DNA of 64,000 nt from Paenibacillus mesophilus (GCF_005938385.1 NZ_VCRA01000033.1:1-64000); one strand, 5' to 3'; counted from the first letter of the stretch, positions 1 to 9,233 are shown. Numbers and translations are program-made. Notes: generated by a model not told the origin, from the letters alone.

Positions 1-125
1 TTACAGGCAGGTTGCCTACGTGTTACTCACCCGTCCGCCGCTAGGCCCGAAGGCCTCGCTCGACTTGCATGTATTAGGCACGCCGCCAGCGTTCGTCCTG
101 AGCCAGGATCAAACTCTCCAATAAG
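1..125 (-). rRNA. 16S ribosomal RNA, 5' end (partial)
   Basis: Read on the minus strand, this begins with the universal 16S start GGAGAGTTTGATCCTGGCTC and runs through the conserved GACGAACGCTGGCGGCG block to the GGGTGAGTAACACG block, then leaves the window at base 1. The V1 hairpin is short with a UUCG loop (GAGGCC-TTCG-GGCCT). Only about the first 125 nt of roughly 1550 are present. The exact mature 5' end is uncertain by a few bases. Confidence 0.98.
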
Positions 126-246
126 GTGTTGCTTATTAGATGAGCTGATAGCTCAATTCGTACTGACTTGTGTCGAATCTTTCGGAGTTTGCACAACCGA
201 AAATTCGACTTGTTCGGCTTCTTGCGAAGCCTCACTTGCACGCTCG

Positions 247-269
247 TTGTTCAGTTTTCAAGGAGCAAA
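247..269 (-). promoter_or_regulatory. rRNA leader boxA-like antitermination element
   Basis: The minus strand reads TGCTCCTTGAAAACTGAAC in the leader between the promoters and the 16S start. This closely resembles the boxA-type sequence found in Bacillales rRNA leaders and 16S-23S spacers. Its role in Nus-factor antitermination is inferred from that resemblance. Confidence 0.6.
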
Positions 270-333
270 ATGCTTGTCCTGCTTGTCGCTGCGCCGTTTC
301 CTTCTTGCGAGGGTTCCGAGCGGCGACTTTTTT

Positions 334-363
334 AATATACCACATCCGGCAATTCGAATGCAA
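334..363 (-). promoter_or_regulatory. rRNA operon promoter, proximal (P2)
   Basis: Minus strand: -35 TTGCAT (363-358), 18-bp spacer, -10 TATATT (339-334) preceded by TG at the extended -10 position (TGGTATATT). It lies about 200 bp upstream of the 16S 5' end, the usual distance for a Bacillales rrn promoter. Confidence 0.75.
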
Positions 364-423
364 GTCTTTTTTTAAAAAGCTTTGCTTCCAGTCATTGCCG
401 AGCCGTTTTTAGCGGCGAGAATT

Positions 424-452
424 AATATAACAAATTTCGCCGGGCGATGCAA
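424..452 (-). promoter_or_regulatory. rRNA operon promoter, distal (P1)
   Basis: Minus strand: -35 TTGCAT (452-447), 17-bp spacer, -10 TATATT (429-424) again with an extended TG (TGTTATATT). It repeats the hexamers of the proximal promoter 90 bp downstream, giving the tandem arrangement typical of rrn operons. Confidence 0.7.
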
Positions 453-496
453 GCCATTCTTTTATATAAATCGTGGAAGCTGCCATTTTGAAACGT

Positions 497-534
497 AAAA
501 ACCGCCGCCGGACGTTCATCCGGCAGCGGTTTTC
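497..534 (-). terminator. Terminator after the purine permease
   Basis: On the minus strand a GC-rich hairpin (AAAACCGCTGCCGG / CCGGCGGCGGTTTT) follows the permease stop codon by about a dozen bases and runs into a short T tract. It separates the permease from the rrn promoters. Confidence 0.8.
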
Positions 535-545
535 AAAGCGTGCAA

Positions 546-1922
546 TTATTCTCCGCCAAGCATCGTGTAGCGCAATACGATCAAAATGCTGATGATCCAC
601 AAGAGCCAATGGATCGGCGTTTTCTTGGGAGAAACCATGTTATGGATCGCGGTCAATATCGTATAAGACACGATACCGAACGAGATGCCGTTGGCGATGC
701 TGTTCGTAAAAGGCATCAAAACGATCGTAAGGAAAGCCGGGAAAGCTTCGAGGAAATTGCCCCAGTCGATTTCCTTTACTTGCGCCATCATGAGCACGCC
801 TACGATGATCAAAGCCGGAGCCGTCGCCGCGGACGGGACGACCAGCGCGAGCGGAGCGATGAACAGAGCGAGAAGGAACAATACGCCCGTCGTGACAGCG
901 GTAAGACCCGTACGGCCGCCTTCCGCTACCCCACTGGAGCTTTCCACATAAGCCGTAATCGTGCTTGTGCCGAGCAGCGCGCCCGTGCTGACGCCGGCAG
1001 CGTCGACGAGCATCGCTTTACCGATGATTTTCTCGCCTTTCGCTTTATCCTTCAACAATCCGGCACGGCTAGCCGTACCTACAAGCGTGCCGAACGTATC
1101 GAACAGTTCGACGAAGGTGAAGATCAGGATGATCTCGATAATCCCGACTCCGAACGCTCCCATGATATCGAGCTTGCCGACAGCCAAATCGCTGAACGAA
1201 GGCAGCCAGCTGGAGCCGGTCAACCCTTTCAGGTTCGTTACGCCCATCGGTATGCCGATCAAGGTGCCGGCTACGATCCCGATCAGAAGCGCGGCCTTGA
1301 CGCGCAGCACCATCAGCACGGCAATGATCAGCAGCGTGATCAAGGCAAGCGCCGTATCTTTATTATGTATGAAATCGCCAAGTACGATATTGAACTGATT
1401 CGAGTTCAGTATCGGCGTTTTGCTCACATCCGTACCCGGGTTGACGCTGATCATCATAATGTTGGCCAGCTTGGCCCCGATAATCGCGACGAACATTCCG
1501 ATCCCGACGGTTATAGCCACTTTAAGGTTGTTGGGCACCGCGGTAACGAGCATTTGGCGCACTTTGGTCACGGTCAGGATAATAAAGACGATCCCGGAAA
1601 GAAAGACGGCCCCAAGCGCCGTTTGCCAAGTAATCTGCCCGCCCGAAGTCAATACGACCGTCATGAAATATGCGTTCAAGCCCATCCCCGGAGCGAGCGC
1701 CACCGGAATATTCGCGAAAAAGCCCATGGCCAGCGTAACGAGGCCCGCACCTACCGCCGTCGCGAAGAACACGCCTTGATTCGGAATACCCGCACCGCCT
1801 TCTCCGAGAAACAAGGTGTTGACGAACAAGATGTACGCCATCGTTACGAATGTGGTCAAACCGGCGATAATCTCGGTCCGGACCGTGGTACCGTTCTCTT
1901 TGAGCCTAAAAAGACGATCCAT
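546..1922 (-). CDS. pbuG: Guanine/hypoxanthine permease (AzgA/PbuG-type NCS2)
   Basis: A 458-residue integral membrane protein, probably a proton symporter for guanine and hypoxanthine. The N-terminus (TEIIAGLTTFVTMAYILFVN), the APGMGLNAYF segment, the GTSTITAYVESSSGVAEGGRTG block and the APALIIVGVLMM segment are hallmarks of the AzgA-like branch, and length and hydrophobicity fit 12-14 membrane spans. The ATG at 1922 has AGGAGG 13 bases upstream; the frame stays open 15 codons further but without a site. The transcript carries a guanine-type purine riboswitch (2109-2178) with a terminator at 2003-2037, so expression should fall when guanine or hypoxanthine is plentiful. It is transcribed alone. 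Exact purine preference is inferred from family and riboswitch class. Confidence 0.9.
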   Translation of the reverse strand: MDRLFRLKENGTTVRTEIIAGLTTFVTMAYILFVNTLFLGEGGAGIPNQGVFFATAVGAGLVTLAMGFFANIPVALAPGMGLNAYFMTVVLTSGGQITWQTALGAVFLSGIVFIILTVTKVRQMLVTAVPNNLKVAITVGIGMFVAIIGAKLANIMMISVNPGTDVSKTPILNSNQFNIVLGDFIHNKDTALALITLLIIAVLMVLRVKAALLIGIVAGTLIGIPMGVTNLKGLTGSSWLPSFSDLAVGKLDIMGAFGVGIIEIILIFTFVELFDTFGTLVGTASRAGLLKDKAKGEKIIGKAMLVDAAGVSTGALLGTSTITAYVESSSGVAEGGRTGLTAVTTGVLFLLALFIAPLALVVPSAATAPALIIVGVLMMAQVKEIDWGNFLEAFPAFLTIVLMPFTNSIANGISFGIVSYTILTAIHNMVSPKKTPIHWLLWIISILIVLRYTMLGGE

Positions 1923-2002
1923 TTTTTTTACTATTCCTCCTAAATAAAAATTTAATTGGAATAACAAAAACGCCTATCGGGAGCAGGGCGCATGTGCGGC
2001 GG

Positions 2003-2037
2003 AAAAACAAAAGAACCTTAGATCATAGTCTAGGTTC
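2003..2037 (-). terminator. Riboswitch-controlled intrinsic terminator
   Basis: On the minus strand GAACCTAGA and TCTAAGGTTC form a hairpin with one bulged A, followed by TTTTGTTTTT. It sits between the purine aptamer and the permease start, so it is the likely expression platform. I did not resolve the competing antiterminator. Confidence 0.75.
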
Positions 2038-2108
2038 CCACTCCCAGGGAATATTATGCATGTACACCTTCCCGCGTGCGGAGCAGTCCGGCGTATCGAT
2101 AAATTCCC

Positions 2109-2178
2109 TTTTCGTAGACAGATCATTTACGGTGACCTCGTAGAGACTCTCAAGCCAATTCTTGAGATTATACGAAAA
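2109..2178 (-). promoter_or_regulatory. Purine riboswitch aptamer (guanine class)
   Basis: Read on the minus strand, P1 is formed by TTTTCGTA (from 2178) and TACGAAAA (to 2109). Next come the conserved TATAATC, a P2 helix CTCAAG/CTTGAG, the junction GAGTCTCTACG, and a P3 helix around ACCGTAAAT. The 3' junction reads TGTCTACG. Aligned with the xpt aptamer (GACTATG) the specificity base is C, so guanine/hypoxanthine rather than adenine is expected. L2 is AATTGG rather than the commoner ATATGG, and the base before the specificity C is T where xpt has A. Confidence 0.92.
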
Positions 2179-2197
2179 CAGTATGTTATTCACCCAT

Positions 2198-2227
2198 ATT
2201 CTAAAAGCATTTATCGAGCCGTGTCAA
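2198..2227 (-). promoter_or_regulatory. Promoter for riboswitch-permease transcript
   Basis: Minus strand: perfect -35 TTGACA (2227-2222), 18-bp spacer, -10 TAGAAT (2203-2198). It starts transcription about a dozen bases before the aptamer. The remaining bases to the antiporter stop at 2365 hold no other clear signal. Confidence 0.75.
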
Positions 2228-2364
2228 TACAAATCCGAACGTTTGCAAGAAAAAAAGGCGGTTCATTCGGGAAGTATTCGCTTACATCTAAAATAGACGA
2301 AGCTATTCCCACGAAATGGTTAATCTTTACAACGAGGGGGATCTCGACCCCCTTCTGTTTTATC

Positions 2365-3528
2365 TTAACCTTCTTGGCGGCGCCCGCCCGTTTCGGAGAC
2401 ATCTTTGCTTTGCAAAAACAGCTTCATCATGGGAGGCGTAATCAAAGTCGTGATCAACACGACGACAACAATAACCGCAAACATTTCCGTACCCAGCAAA
2501 CCGGCCTCCAGCCCCATCGCCGCTATGATCAAAGCGACCTCCCCCCGCGATACCATCGCCGCGCCGATCCCGAGCGCCGGCCTCCAGCCGAAGCCCGACA
2601 GCCTTGCGCCAAATGCCGATCCGACCAGTTTCGTAGCGATCGCCACCAAACTCAGCACGACGATCAATCCCGCGTTCTGCATAATCCCCGCAAACTCCAC
2701 CGTCACTCCGATCGAGGTAAAGAACACGGGAACGAACAAGGAGTAGCTTACCGTCTCGACTTTCTCGAACACCTCGTGCTTGTACGGGGTCAAACTGATC
2801 GCCAGTCCGGCAATATAAGCTCCGATAATGGCGGCAACGCCCGCATACTCGGCCATATAAGCGTACAAGAAGCAAATGATGAGAGCTGCTGAAATGACCG
2901 ATTCGCTCACGCGCAGCGGTGCAAATTTTCTCATCACCCAAGGAACGGCCTTCCAAGCCAGCAGGATCGCGATTGCGAAAAAGACGACCTTTTTTACGAC
3001 GACGATACCGAGGTTGACGTCGCTGCCCGCAAAGCTCATAACGAAAGCCAAAGCGATAATGACGAGGATGTCATCAATCACGGCCGCACCCAAAATCGCC
3101 GCTCCTTCCCGCGACTTCAGCTTCCCCATTTCTTTCAAAGCCTGGACGGAGATGCTTACGCTCGTGGCGGATAATAGCAGCCCGAGAAATGCAGCCTCCA
3201 TGCCGCTCATCCCCGAGAGCACGCCGGTTAAATAACCGAAAGCAAAAGGGACGATAATTCCGGCGATGCCGACGTAGCCGGATGCTTTGCCCGTTCGTTT
3301 AAATTCATCGGTATCCGTCTCCAATCCGGCAATGAACATAAGCAGGATGACGCCGATTTGGCTGAGCTCCTGCAGCATGTCGGTATGGGTCACTAGGCCG
3401 AGAACAGCAGGGCCGAGCACGATGCCGATCAGCAGCTTGCCGAGGACCGACGGCTGCCCCAGCTTGACGCTGATGTCTCCGGCAATTTTGGAAGCGAGCA
3501 GGATGTGAGCGAGTTGGAGAATAAGCAA
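2365..3528 (-). CDS. CPA2-family cation/proton antiporter (GerN/KefB-like membrane domain)
   Basis: A 387-residue membrane protein of the monovalent cation:proton antiporter-2 family. The order is typical: an N-terminal ISVKLGQPSVLGKLLIGIVLGPAVLG segment, then alternating hydrophobic helices including LSATSVSISVQALKEMG, the AVIDDILVII core (the Asp pair region that binds the ion), and a C-terminal MVSRGEVALIIAAMGL helix. There is no cytoplasmic TrkA-N domain, so it resembles the short NapA/GerN type rather than full KefB. The start is chosen at TTG 3528, because GGAAAGGTGG lies 7 bases upstream; the frame stays open to 3693 but no ribosome site supports that. Transported ion (Na+ or K+) is not decidable here. 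Confidence 0.85.
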   Translation of the reverse strand: MLILQLAHILLASKIAGDISVKLGQPSVLGKLLIGIVLGPAVLGLVTHTDMLQELSQIGVILLMFIAGLETDTDEFKRTGKASGYVGIAGIIVPFAFGYLTGVLSGMSGMEAAFLGLLLSATSVSISVQALKEMGKLKSREGAAILGAAVIDDILVIIALAFVMSFAGSDVNLGIVVVKKVVFFAIAILLAWKAVPWVMRKFAPLRVSESVISAALIICFLYAYMAEYAGVAAIIGAYIAGLAISLTPYKHEVFEKVETVSYSLFVPVFFTSIGVTVEFAGIMQNAGLIVVLSLVAIATKLVGSAFGARLSGFGWRPALGIGAAMVSRGEVALIIAAMGLEAGLLGTEMFAVIVVVVLITTLITPPMMKLFLQSKDVSETGGRRQEG

Positions 3529-3734
3529 GCGGATTCCACCTTTCCGGTTCAAATTTACTATTCGCACGGCAACTTCAAAACATGCAAATAACCCCACAAG
3601 CGAAGCCTTCGCTACGATGCTTACCCAAGCACTTTGCGGGACCCCGAAATACAAAAAGAGCCGGCCACCCAAGCTGCTATGCGAACATAGCAAGGCCTTG
3701 GTGACAGGCTCCTCCGGAACTTCAGTATGCGATT

Positions 3735-3836
3735 AGGAGCTTTAACGAAATAACGTTCCTGATCTCTGACGACCGGGACTTGCCGGTCCACAAAGCCCCG
3801 GTCGTCAGTCAGGGCGGTAATTCCGCTAAAGTTCCT
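3735..3836. repeat. 100-bp palindromic repeat element, copy 1
   Basis: An imperfect palindrome bounded by AGGAGCTTTAACG on the left and TAAAGTTCCT on the right, with an inner inverted repeat GACGACCGGG/CCCGGTCGTC. Its reverse complement matches the element at 43663-43760 over its length (38 of the first 40 bases identical), so the two are inverted copies. It lies 55 bp past the guaA stop in the guaA-antiporter intergenic space (3529-3891) and could also form a strong RNA hairpin there. No gene is seen in that space. Confidence 0.85.
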
Positions 3837-3891
3837 TAATTTCAGATAATAATACGTACGAAGCGGCGTCTGGTTTCAGCCCTTTGACGAA

Positions 3892-5430
3892 TTACTCCCA
3901 CTCGATTGTAGCCGGCGGCTTCGACGTAATGTCATAAACGACGCGGTTGACGTTCTCCACTTCGTTGACGATCCGATTCGAGATGCGCTCCAGCACATCG
4001 AACGGAATACGGGCCCAATCCGCGGTCATGCCGTCGATCGACGTTACGGCCCGGATCCCTACCGTATGCGAATACGTACGCCCGTCGCCCATGACGCCGA
4101 CGCTCTTCATGTTCGGCAGCGCCGTGAAGTATTGCCAAATTTCGCGCTTCAAGCCGGCCTTCGCAATCTCTTCATGCAAAATGGCGTCCGATTCGCGCAC
4201 GATATGCAGCTTCTCTTCCGTCACTTCGCCGAGCACGCGGATCGCGAGACCCGGCCCCGGGAATGGCTGGCGCCATACGATCTCCTCGGGCAGTCCGCAT
4301 TCCTCGCCGACCTTGCGTACCTCGTCCTTGAACAGCGCCTTAAGCGGCTCGACCAGCTTGAACTTGATGTCTTCCGGCAGTCCGCCGACGTTGTGATGGG
4401 ACTTGATCGTCTGGGCCGTCGCCGTCCCGCTCTCGATAATATCCGTATACAGCGTTCCTTGGGCGAGGAATTCGAAGTCGTCGAACTTGGCGGACTCCTC
4501 CTGGAATACGTAGATGAACTCGTTGCCGATAATTTTTCGCTTCTTCTCCGGATCGTCCACGCCCTTCAGCTTCGACATGAACCGTTCGCGGGCGTCGATC
4601 TTGACGACCTTCATATCGAATTTGCCGACGAAGGTATCCATGACGCTTTCGGCCTCGCCCTTGCGGAGCAAGTTGTGGTCGATAAACATACAGGTCAGCT
4701 GCGGTCCGATCGCTTTATGAATGAGAATCGCCACTACCGAGGAATCGACGCCGCCGCTGAGCGCGCACAATACTTTGCGGTCGCCGACCTGCTCGCGGAT
4801 TTCGCGGATCGTATCCTCGATGAACGTCTCCATGCTCCAATCGCCGGAGCAGCCGCACACGTCGAACAGGAAGTTGCGGATCATCTCGTTGCCATACACG
4901 GAATGACGCACTTCCGGATGGAATTGGACGGCGAAAAACTTTTTGTCCGGATGGCTCATCGCCGCTACCGGCGCGTGCTCCGTGCTCGCATCGACGACGA
5001 AACCGGCCGGCAGCGCCGACACATGATCGCCATGGCTCATCCAGACCGTTTGCTTGCGGTCCAAACCTTTGACGAGGCAGCAGCCCTCGTTGAACTCGAC
5101 ATCGGCTTTGCCGTACTCGCGCTTGCTCGATTTGTCGACTTTGCCTTCCAATTGATAGGCCATCAGCTGCATGCCGTAGCAAATCCCCATGATCGGCAGC
5201 CCCAGCTCGTAAATTCCTGGGTCGACCTTCGGCGAATTTTCTTCGTAAACGCTGGCCGGTCCGCCCGAGAAGACGATCCCTCTCGGCGCCAGCTCCCGGA
5301 TTTTGTCCACGGAAGTGTTGTAAGGAAGCAGCTCGCTGTAGACGCCCATATCGCGAATGCGGCGCGCAATCAGCTGGTTGTATTGACCCCCGAAGTCCAA
5401 TACGACGATCATTTCGTTCGGCTTGCTCAT
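3892..5430 (-). CDS. guaA: GMP synthase (glutamine-hydrolysing)
   Basis: Converts XMP to GMP using glutamine and ATP, the last step of guanine nucleotide synthesis. At 512 residues it is full length. The N-terminal class-I amidotransferase domain has the nucleophile in [12 protein letters not shown] and the His-Glu pair in FHPEVRHS. The central ATP-pyrophosphatase domain has the P-loop LSGGVDSSV, and the C-terminal dimerisation domain ends with the family signature [12 protein letters not shown]. The start at 5430 is set by AAGGAGG five bases upstream; an open extension to 5478 overlaps the promoter zone and is rejected. It is monocistronic, with its own sigma-A promoter (5487-5516), and is followed by the 100-bp palindromic element. 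Confidence 0.98.
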   Translation of the reverse strand: MSKPNEMIVVLDFGGQYNQLIARRIRDMGVYSELLPYNTSVDKIRELAPRGIVFSGGPASVYEENSPKVDPGIYELGLPIMGICYGMQLMAYQLEGKVDKSSKREYGKADVEFNEGCCLVKGLDRKQTVWMSHGDHVSALPAGFVVDASTEHAPVAAMSHPDKKFFAVQFHPEVRHSVYGNEMIRNFLFDVCGCSGDWSMETFIEDTIREIREQVGDRKVLCALSGGVDSSVVAILIHKAIGPQLTCMFIDHNLLRKGEAESVMDTFVGKFDMKVVKIDARERFMSKLKGVDDPEKKRKIIGNEFIYVFQEESAKFDDFEFLAQGTLYTDIIESGTATAQTIKSHHNVGGLPEDIKFKLVEPLKALFKDEVRKVGEECGLPEEIVWRQPFPGPGLAIRVLGEVTEEKLHIVRESDAILHEEIAKAGLKREIWQYFTALPNMKSVGVMGDGRTYSHTVGIRAVTSIDGMTADWARIPFDVLERISNRIVNEVENVNRVVYDITSKPPATIEWE

Positions 5431-5486
5431 AAAAGCCTCCTTGAAGCGGTTTGCGCTTCGATTTTCATTCGTTTTCAATAGAGATT

Positions 5487-5516
5487 ATTATATAAAAGGC
5501 AGGAAGACAAGGTCAA
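5487..5516 (-). promoter_or_regulatory. guaA promoter
   Basis: Minus strand: -35 TTGACC (5516-5511), 18-bp spacer, perfect -10 TATAAT (5492-5487), about 55 bp upstream of the guaA start. Confidence 0.8.
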
Positions 5517-5580
5517 GGGTGAAGGACATGCGGACCGTTTCGGAAATAATTGGAGGCCATTGCTATGGAGCGTTAAATCG

Positions 5581-5611
5581 AAAAACGGAACGAAGGCAAG
5601 CCTTGTTCCGT
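5581..5611 (-). terminator. Terminator of the moxR-DUF58-transglutaminase operon
   Basis: Minus strand: ACGGAACAAGGC and GCCTTCGTTCCGT pair with a TT loop and run into TTTTC. It lies 25 bp past the transglutaminase stop. Confidence 0.85.
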
Positions 5612-5635
5612 CTCCTTTGCATTCCTATTAGCGCA

Positions 5636-8029
5636 CTAGCGTTCCTTGATACGCCGCCACAGCTCCTTCGCGCTTCGCTTGGCTGAACGGGGCAGCGGAG
5701 CTCCTCCGTACCGGACGGCCTCGTATTGCTTGACGAAATCGCGCAGCGCCTCGCGCTTGCCGACTTCCGCGAGCGGCAGCGATTCGACGTATTCGCGGAC
5801 GGTCAACGACGGAAGCTTCCCTCCGAGCTTGCGGAACAAGGCGCTCCACAGCTTATCGAGAACACGGTAGGCGGAGGCGCGTTTGCTGTTGTAGTAGTCG
5901 TTAGGGAACGAACCGCCCTTGGAGCGGTATATGGCCCGCCGGCTCAACAGCCGGTACAACGCTAACAGAAGCAGCGGCAAGAACACCATGGCGGCGATTA
6001 CCGCCGGCCAAACGGCGCTTGTCGTACTGTTCCAGCCGCGATTCTCCCATACGGAAGCTAACCGTTCTCGAGTCAGCTGCAGCCAAGCTGCGATCGATTC
6101 CGATACGTCAGCCGCGGCCGCTTTCCGCTCCTTATCCGGTTGTACGGACGTTTGAACCGCTTGGGCAAACACCGGCTCCGAAGCGGGCGCGACCGTATTT
6201 CCGGGCGTAGGATCGAACGTCATCCAGCCGCTTCCGGCAATGTAGGCCTCTACCCAGGAATGCGCGTTCAGGTTACGTACCGTGACCTGAAGCAAGCCCC
6301 CGTCGGTATTGTCCACGCCGCTCCTGCCCGTCACCTCTCCCGGAGAAAACCCCTTCACCCAGCGTGCCGGAATACCGACGGACCTCAGCATTACGACCAT
6401 CGAGGTGGAGAAATAATCGCAATATCCGGCCTTGCTCTCAAATAAAAACGTGTCGGCGAAGTCGGCCGACGTCTTCGGCGGCTCGGGTACGTCAAGGCGA
6501 TACGTATAGTTCGTTTTCAAAAAAGTTTCGATGGCGCCCGCTCGGCCGTAATCGTCGGTTTGGTCCATTGCGACCGTTTCCGCCAATAGACGGACCCGGG
6601 CCGGCAAACCGGACGGCAGCTGCAGCTCGGCATCGAACCTCCCGGCGCCGGTAACGGTATCGGCGGCTTCAGCAGCAATCCGAGTCGAATTACCGGCGGT
6701 TTCGACGACAGCTCCTTCGCCGTCTTCAAGCCGGGATTGTGATTCCGCTGTCGTTCCGGCCCCGGTATCTTCGCCGGCCTCAATGCCGGTTAGCGTCGAC
6801 ACCGTCCGCTCCCCGGAAGCTTCCGACCAGAATCGTTCTGCGGGAATGGCAACCTTCATCCTGTAGGATCGAAGCGGATCTTTGTCGTTCAGTTCCGTCA
6901 GCAAGTAAGAGCCGTAGACGTTCATAACCGAGTCCTCCGGCACCATTGTCCTCCCGCTGCGAGAGACGAGTTCCTCGACGAGCTCCACCCGACCCCCGGC
7001 AAACAATCGCCCGGTCAACGCGGGATCGACGACCGTCACCTCTTGCTCGATCGAGCGCGATGGCAGCAAGCTGGCGGATTCGTCCACGCTTCCCCCGTTC
7101 TCCCAACCCTTGCCCGTATAGAACGTCTTCGCTTCCCCCCGCCAATAGGTGAGTACTTCGGTTGAGGCCGTAAATGCGATCGTCTCGTCCTGGCGGATCG
7201 GCCCGCCGAGGACGGAATCGTCACCACCGTAACCGGTTCTGGCCGCTTTTTTGCCTCCGCCGATTTCATTGCCCGAGACATCCGTATTCCAGGAGGTTAA
7301 CCGGCCGATCAGCGTATCCGTATCCAGCGGCTTCATGACGCCGCTCTTCATGTCCGGGGGCAGCCACAAGCCTGCCGCCACTACGGCGGCAAGCAGCAGC
7401 GGAACGGCCGCAAGCATGCCGATCGGCCAGCCGAACGTACGATGCCGCAGCGCAAACCGGCTTTCCAGCCGGGAAAATTGCAGCAGGCCTATTAACAAGA
7501 AGCCGAACCATACCGTGCGGATAATCGCAGTGGACGTGTTGACTCCCGGCCATAGCTGCAGACCGAGCAAGTACAGCAGCGTCGCCGCTACGAACCATAA
7601 CGCCTGCTTGCGCTCCACGACGGAAGCGTATATGACATGAATCATCATCGACCAGCCGAGCAGGAACAGCATCGTCCGGTTGTCGGGGCTGATCGAAGCG
7701 AAATCCTCGTCGGCTATCGCTATCGCGTCTTTCATCGTGAGCTCCGCATAATGAAGGAGCCAGGAAGGATGGGCGAATGCGGCGGAGTCGAACACATAGG
7801 CGACAATACTCAAGCAGACGAACCCTTTGAACGGCCAACCGATCCAAGGGGACAACCTTAACCAGTCGACGGCTACGAAGAGCCCGAACGCCAGCATGAA
7901 CGGACTGATCCGGTACACTCCGCTCCATTCCGACATATCGAGCAGCGGCCTAAGCCACTCCAGCAGCAGCGCGAAAAGCAGTCCCGCGGCAATTCCATCG
8001 CGGATCATCGAGCGATCAGGCGGTGACAT
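5636..8029 (-). CDS. Membrane transglutaminase-like protein (TgpA type, with DUF4129-like C-terminus)
   Basis: A 797-residue membrane protein. About six hydrophobic segments occupy roughly residues 10-220. An extracytoplasmic region with a transglutaminase core then carries the triad: Cys in AGYCDYFSTSMVVMLRSVGIPAR, His in NLNAHSWVEAYI, and Asp in GWMTFDPTPGN. A further membrane helix (VWPAVIAAMVFLPLLLLALYRLL) leads to a cytoplasmic tail with YRVLDKLWSALFRKLGGK. It is the last gene of a three-gene operon with MoxR and DUF58 proteins, a widespread combination whose substrate is unknown. The start is ATG 8029 with a G-rich ribosome site; GTG 8038 is possible. Either start overlaps the DUF58 stop. 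Confidence 0.9.
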   Translation of the reverse strand: MSPPDRSMIRDGIAAGLLFALLLEWLRPLLDMSEWSGVYRISPFMLAFGLFVAVDWLRLSPWIGWPFKGFVCLSIVAYVFDSAAFAHPSWLLHYAELTMKDAIAIADEDFASISPDNRTMLFLLGWSMMIHVIYASVVERKQALWFVAATLLYLLGLQLWPGVNTSTAIIRTVWFGFLLIGLLQFSRLESRFALRHRTFGWPIGMLAAVPLLLAAVVAAGLWLPPDMKSGVMKPLDTDTLIGRLTSWNTDVSGNEIGGGKKAARTGYGGDDSVLGGPIRQDETIAFTASTEVLTYWRGEAKTFYTGKGWENGGSVDESASLLPSRSIEQEVTVVDPALTGRLFAGGRVELVEELVSRSGRTMVPEDSVMNVYGSYLLTELNDKDPLRSYRMKVAIPAERFWSEASGERTVSTLTGIEAGEDTGAGTTAESQSRLEDGEGAVVETAGNSTRIAAEAADTVTGAGRFDAELQLPSGLPARVRLLAETVAMDQTDDYGRAGAIETFLKTNYTYRLDVPEPPKTSADFADTFLFESKAGYCDYFSTSMVVMLRSVGIPARWVKGFSPGEVTGRSGVDNTDGGLLQVTVRNLNAHSWVEAYIAGSGWMTFDPTPGNTVAPASEPVFAQAVQTSVQPDKERKAAAADVSESIAAWLQLTRERLASVWENRGWNSTTSAVWPAVIAAMVFLPLLLLALYRLLSRRAIYRSKGGSFPNDYYNSKRASAYRVLDKLWSALFRKLGGKLPSLTVREYVESLPLAEVGKREALRDFVKQYEAVRYGGAPLPRSAKRSAKELWRRIKER

Positions 8030-9233
8030 CTTCCGCACCCCCCGGACTATAAAGGTGCGGCCGCGGCGAATGGAGCACGTCTACCCGGCAGCCGGACGAT
8101 TCCAGCTGCTGCATCCAATACCGCTGCTTGTCGGCGAGCGGCGAATCGGTCTGCACGAACCAAACCGTCAGCGACCTTCGGCCGGACCGTAAAATGACCG
8201 CTGCCCGAAGGAGCGCTTCGTCGAAGCAACCCGTCACCAAAACGACCGAGCAGTCGTTCGGCCATCCAGCGGATTCGCGAAGGAGCATATCCGCTCCAGA
8301 TACGTCCCCATCGGCCCGTGCCCGGCTCAGCAGCTCGAGAGCGTCCGCCATATCGGACCGGCGGGCTAACGGCAGCGACGGCCGATCGCTCCCCGTATGC
8401 AGGCTGGCGGCCGTTCCCCGCTTGGCGGTCCACTCCAGCAAGCCTGCGGCGGCCCGCACGCCCGCTTCGAACCGAGCGTCCCCGTCTTGGCCCGAGAAGC
8501 CGCCACGCGATCCGTCCAGCATAACGGCTATTTTGTCCGATTCGAACGGGTCCGCCGATTTCGTCTGCAGCAGGCCCGTTCTGGCCGTCGCTTTCCAATG
8601 GATGCGCTGCAGCGGATCTCCAGCCGTGTAGGGCCGCACCCCGGTTACGACGGACGCCGGCTCGTTCGCAAGCCTCGCGGCGACGATCAATTTGCCCGAT
8701 TCCGCGGAAACGCCCCGGCGGTTCCATACAAGCGAAAGCGGCTTCGGATATACGGCAAGCTCCGCTTCCAGCGGAACGATCACCCTTTTGCGGAGCAGCC
8801 CCATCCAATCGCCCGCGTCCACCTCAACACGGATGAAGCGATAGCGTCCTCGGGCAAGCTTGTTCAGCTTATACCGGAACCGGAGAACGGAACGGAATCC
8901 GGGGAAAAGCAGCCGGCTGTGGCGGTATTCCGACCGTCCGTCGGTCCATACGTCGGAGACGATCATCCAGCCTGACGGAATCGGACCGCTCCGGCGTATC
9001 GTAACGATGACGTGAGCATCTTCCCCGGCAAAAAAACGGCTTTGCGGCAGCTGCCGTTCCGCCCGGATACGGCGTATCCCGAAACACATGGAGAAGAATG
9101 CGATACCGAGCAGCAATGCCGTTCCGTGAAACAGAAAGGAAGAGGAGTACCCGCCTCTCCATTCATGCAAGCCGAACGACGCTGCGCTGAGCGCGGCGAC
9201 GGCGGCGAAATTTCCCCAGCCCCACCCTCTCAT
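8016..9233 (-). CDS. DUF58 domain protein
   Basis: 405 residues. Two N-terminal membrane helices (FAAVAALSAASFGL and GTALLLGIAFFSMCFGI) are followed by a soluble region with the DUF58 signature VRPYTAGDPLQRIHWKATARTG and a VWA-like fold (KIAVMLDGSRGG, resembling a metal-site strand). The start codon overlaps the stop of the upstream MoxR gene as ATGA (9230-9233), which indicates translational coupling. The C-terminus overlaps the transglutaminase start. DUF58 proteins are the usual partners of MoxR ATPases; I infer a role as adaptor for that ATPase at the membrane. Confidence 0.93.
   Translation of the reverse strand: MRGWGWGNFAAVAALSAASFGLHEWRGGYSSSFLFHGTALLLGIAFFSMCFGIRRIRAERQLPQSRFFAGEDAHVIVTIRRSGPIPSGWMIVSDVWTDGRSEYRHSRLLFPGFRSVLRFRYKLNKLARGRYRFIRVEVDAGDWMGLLRKRVIVPLEAELAVYPKPLSLVWNRRGVSAESGKLIVAARLANEPASVVTGVRPYTAGDPLQRIHWKATARTGLLQTKSADPFESDKIAVMLDGSRGGFSGQDGDARFEAGVRAAAGLLEWTAKRGTAASLHTGSDRPSLPLARRSDMADALELLSRARADGDVSGADMLLRESAGWPNDCSVVLVTGCFDEALLRAAVILRSGRRSLTVWFVQTDSPLADKQRYWMQQLESSGCRVDVLHSPRPHLYSPGGAEDVTA

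Noticed and set aside
170-412. 80-codon frame upstream of 16S
   Set aside because: It covers the rrn leader and promoter on the opposite strand; no ribosome site.
540-1943. Plus-strand frame of 467 codons over the permease
   Set aside because: Antisense shadow of pbuG; composition is Arg/Asp/His-rich and it has no ribosome site or recognisable domain.
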